Source: DAOTZU01 sp034433995
GTDB taxonomy: Bacteria > Chloroflexota > Anaerolineae > UBA1429
DNA: 6,953 nt
Assembly: GCA_034433995.1 (NCBI GenBank)
Contig: DAOTZU010000086.1
Location: 1 to 6,953 of the forward strand
Reading direction: 5' to 3'
Made by a program: the position numbers and the translations under genes. Shown here piece after piece: positions 5,830 through 6,953 of this stretch. The notes beneath the pieces are model-generated. The model made no database searches. It saw only the letters and a list, made by a program, of their open reading frames with translations, and was not told the DNA's origin. Position 1 is the first letter of the stretch; the number at the start of each line of letters is the position of its first letter.

Positions 5830-6817
5830 ATGCGCGCAGCTCCTCCAAGGCCACGGGTTGCCCTCGCTGGGCGGAGGCGTAGGCGGCCAGGGTGATCTCC
5901 AGGGCGCGCAGACCGTCCATGCCCGTGCTGCGGGGCGGGCGTTTGCGTTGCAGCGCTTGGCTAAAATCCTGGATCATCAGCTCATCTAGGTTTGAGCCCC
6001 AGGGTTGCCAATAAGCCGGGTTCTTGGCTGCCGGGTAAACCTGCACGTGTTGCCCGAAAAGATCGGCCGTGGCGTTGCCCCGCTCGCCTACCACTTTCAA
6101 GGTAACGTCGCCCCAAGTGGGGAAGGAGGCGGGACGGCTCCAACTGCAATCCAACGTGGCAAAGGCGCCGTCCTCGAACTCGATGGTCAAGAGGCCGCTA
6201 TCGTCCCATGCCTGGTGGTAAAGGCCATGGCCCACCTCGGCATAGACGCGCACGGCCTCGCTGGCCGTCAGGCGGCGCAAAAGATCGGCCACGTGCACCG
6301 TGTGGTCCATCACCGCGCCGCCGCCGGAACGGTCCAGTTGGATGAAAAATCCGCCCGGCATGACGCCCCGGTTAGTGGCGCGGATGGCCAGAATGCGCCC
6401 CAGGTCGCCACGGCGCGCCGCGGCCAAGAGGGCCTCAAAGGCGGGGCTAAAGGGGCAGGGGAAGGCGGTGGCCAAGATCAGGCCGGCCTGAGCAAAGGCG
6501 TGGATCATGGTCTTGGCATCAGCCAGGGTGGTGGCCAAGGGTTTCTCCACCAGGGCCGAGACGCCGGCCCGGGCCGACTGCAAGGCCATGGCGCAATGGT
6601 CGGCGTTGGCCGAGGTGATGATCACCGCATCTACCCGGCGGAGTAGCTCGGCCGGATCCTCAAAGAAGGTCAAACCCCGTTCTTGGGCCACCGCCGCTCC
6701 GCGGGCAGGATCCTCATCGCTCAAGCCCACGAAGGAGATATCCTTGCGTTGCTGCAAGACGTTCAAGTAGCTCGCCGCATGCAGATGGGCCAGGCTCCAC
6801 AATCCCAAGCGCAACAT
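5828..6817 (-). CDS. Gfo/Idh/MocA family NAD(P)-dependent oxidoreductase
   Basis: This is a soluble dehydrogenase-type enzyme of 329 residues, the normal length for the family, which oxidises or epimerises sugars, inositols and related compounds with bound or free NAD(P). The N-terminal Rossmann half starts immediately (MLRLGLWSLAHLHAASY); the nucleotide loop is G-L-W-S-L-A-H rather than the usual GxGxxG/A. ISFVGLSDEDP (27-37) ends the second strand, with an acidic patch (D34, E35, D36) that could favour NAD. VDAVIITS (62-69) and the family hallmark EKP (91-93) follow. The C-terminal half has GGGAVMDHTVHVADLL (165-180), where the D171-x3-H175-x2-D178 pattern is the usual catalytic-site signature. 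The start at 6817 is chosen over the ATG at 6838 because GGAGGTG sits 8 nt upstream and the Rossmann strand begins at once. It lies 17 nt after another family member, so it is the second gene of an operon. The substrate cannot be assigned. Confidence 0.95.
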   Translation of the reverse strand: MLRLGLWSLAHLHAASYLNVLQQRKDISFVGLSDEDPARGAAVAQERGLTFFEDPAELLRRVDAVIITSANADHCAMALQSARAGVSALVEKPLATTLADAKTMIHAFAQAGLILATAFPCPFSPAFEALLAAARRGDLGRILAIRATNRGVMPGGFFIQLDRSGGGAVMDHTVHVADLLRRLTASEAVRVYAEVGHGLYHQAWDDSGLLTIEFEDGAFATLDCSWSRPASFPTWGDVTLKVVGERGNATADLFGQHVQVYPAAKNPAYWQPWGSNLDELMIQDFSQALQRKRPPRSTGMDGLRALEITLAAYASAQRGQPVALEELRA

Positions 6818-6825
6818 GGCAGCAT

Positions 6826-6834
6826 CACCTCCCC
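6826..6834 (-). promoter_or_regulatory. Ribosome binding site for the Gfo/Idh/MocA gene
   Basis: On the minus strand GGGGAGGTG (6834-6826) is a near-perfect Shine-Dalgarno sequence ending 8 nt before the ATG at 6817. It decides against the upstream in-frame ATG (6838-6836), which overlaps the previous gene's TGA but has no ribosome binding site. The ATG at 6825-6823 is out of frame. Confidence 0.75.
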
Positions 6835-6953
6835 TCATAGCGCCATCGGCCGGCCATCGGTGATGGATGCCAGGGCGGCCAGGGCCAGGCGCAACGCTTC
6901 TAGCGCCTCTTGGGGCGTCACACGGGGCTGTTCTGTGCCCAGCACGCAGCGGG
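6835..6953 (-). CDS. Gfo/Idh/MocA family oxidoreductase, last 38 residues (5' part outside window)
   Basis: Reading the minus strand from the right edge, one frame (first full codon 6951-6949) is open for 38 codons and ends with TGA at 6837-6835. The encoded tail contains PRVTPQEALEALRLALAALA followed by SITDGRPMAL. This is the typical C-terminus of Gfo/Idh/MocA oxidoreductases: a helix in which a promoter-distal 'EALRALELALAAY(A/E)S' pattern leads into a 'GRPV.L' end. The complete neighbour downstream ends in the comparable EITLAAYASAQRGQPVALEE. The gene is cut by the window edge, so cofactor and catalytic motifs are not visible. It lies 17 nt upstream of the complete family member and is surely cotranscribed with it. 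The call rests on the tail motif and the context only. Confidence 0.8.
   Translation of the reverse strand, partial: RCVLGTEQPRVTPQEALEALRLALAALASITDGRPMAL

Noticed and set aside
6005..6646. A 213-codon plus-strand open frame opposite the Gfo/Idh/MocA gene
   Set aside because: The minus-strand frame carries EKP and the D-x3-H-x2-D site with a strong ribosome binding site; the plus-strand product is Gly/Gln/His-rich without recognisable motifs.
6815..6838. ATGA overlap (6838-6835) as the start of the Gfo/Idh/MocA gene, giving seven extra residues
   Set aside because: The ATG overlapping the previous stop has no ribosome binding site, while GGAGGTG sits 8 nt before the ATG at 6817, and the Rossmann fold begins directly there.

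Overview
The window is GC-rich bacterial DNA from what looks like a free-living heterotroph that takes up and breaks down plant- or polymer-derived oligosaccharides. Leu codons TTA/CTA and Ser codon TCA are almost absent. The genes are packed into short-gap operons, and the carbohydrate ABC importer is of the LplA/LplB/LplC type. The GC content, this importer type and the palindromic intergenic repeats make me favour a Chloroflexota (Anaerolineae/Caldilineae-like) origin, but this is a guess: no rRNA or phylogenetic marker gene is present.

Layout. (1) Positions 3-692 (+) hold the C-terminal part of an extracellular sugar-binding lipoprotein-type protein, cut by the window edge. (2) Positions 693-937 are a structured intergenic region with a perfect 14-bp hairpin (743-774), a diverged direct repeat (801-830 and 848-880) and a larger inverted repeat (841-895). 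(3) Two MetI-like ABC permeases follow at 938-1903 and 1919-2812 (+). (4) After 11 nt comes a large cytoplasmic GH36/melibiase-like glycosidase (2824-5226, +), with two back-to-back hairpins inside its first 90 nt. (5) A near-consensus sigma70-type promoter overlaps the glycosidase stop codon and probably drives a short MgtC/SapB-type membrane protein (5286-5771, +). (6) A strong intrinsic terminator (5791-5829) ends the plus-strand genes. (7) Converging from the right on the minus strand are two Gfo/Idh/MocA-family oxidoreductases in tandem: a complete one (5828-6817) and the last 38 codons of another (6835-6953), which runs off the window.

How it works together: the binding protein captures a sugar outside the cell and the two permeases carry it across the membrane. 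The glycosidase has no signal peptide, so it probably hydrolyses the imported sugar in the cytoplasm. No ATPase gene is visible; importers of this type commonly borrow a shared MsmK/UgpC-type ATPase encoded elsewhere. The convergent Gfo/Idh/MocA pair fits NAD(P)-dependent oxidation or epimerisation of sugars or cyclitols, but belongs to a separate transcription unit. The MgtC-like gene appears to be a neighbour with its own promoter rather than part of the sugar pathway.

I do not see a clearly new biological system. The points most worth checking are the undefined specificity of the GH36-like enzyme, the tandem hairpins at its 5' end, the repeat-rich gap between binding protein and permeases, and the internal promoter in front of the MgtC-like gene.
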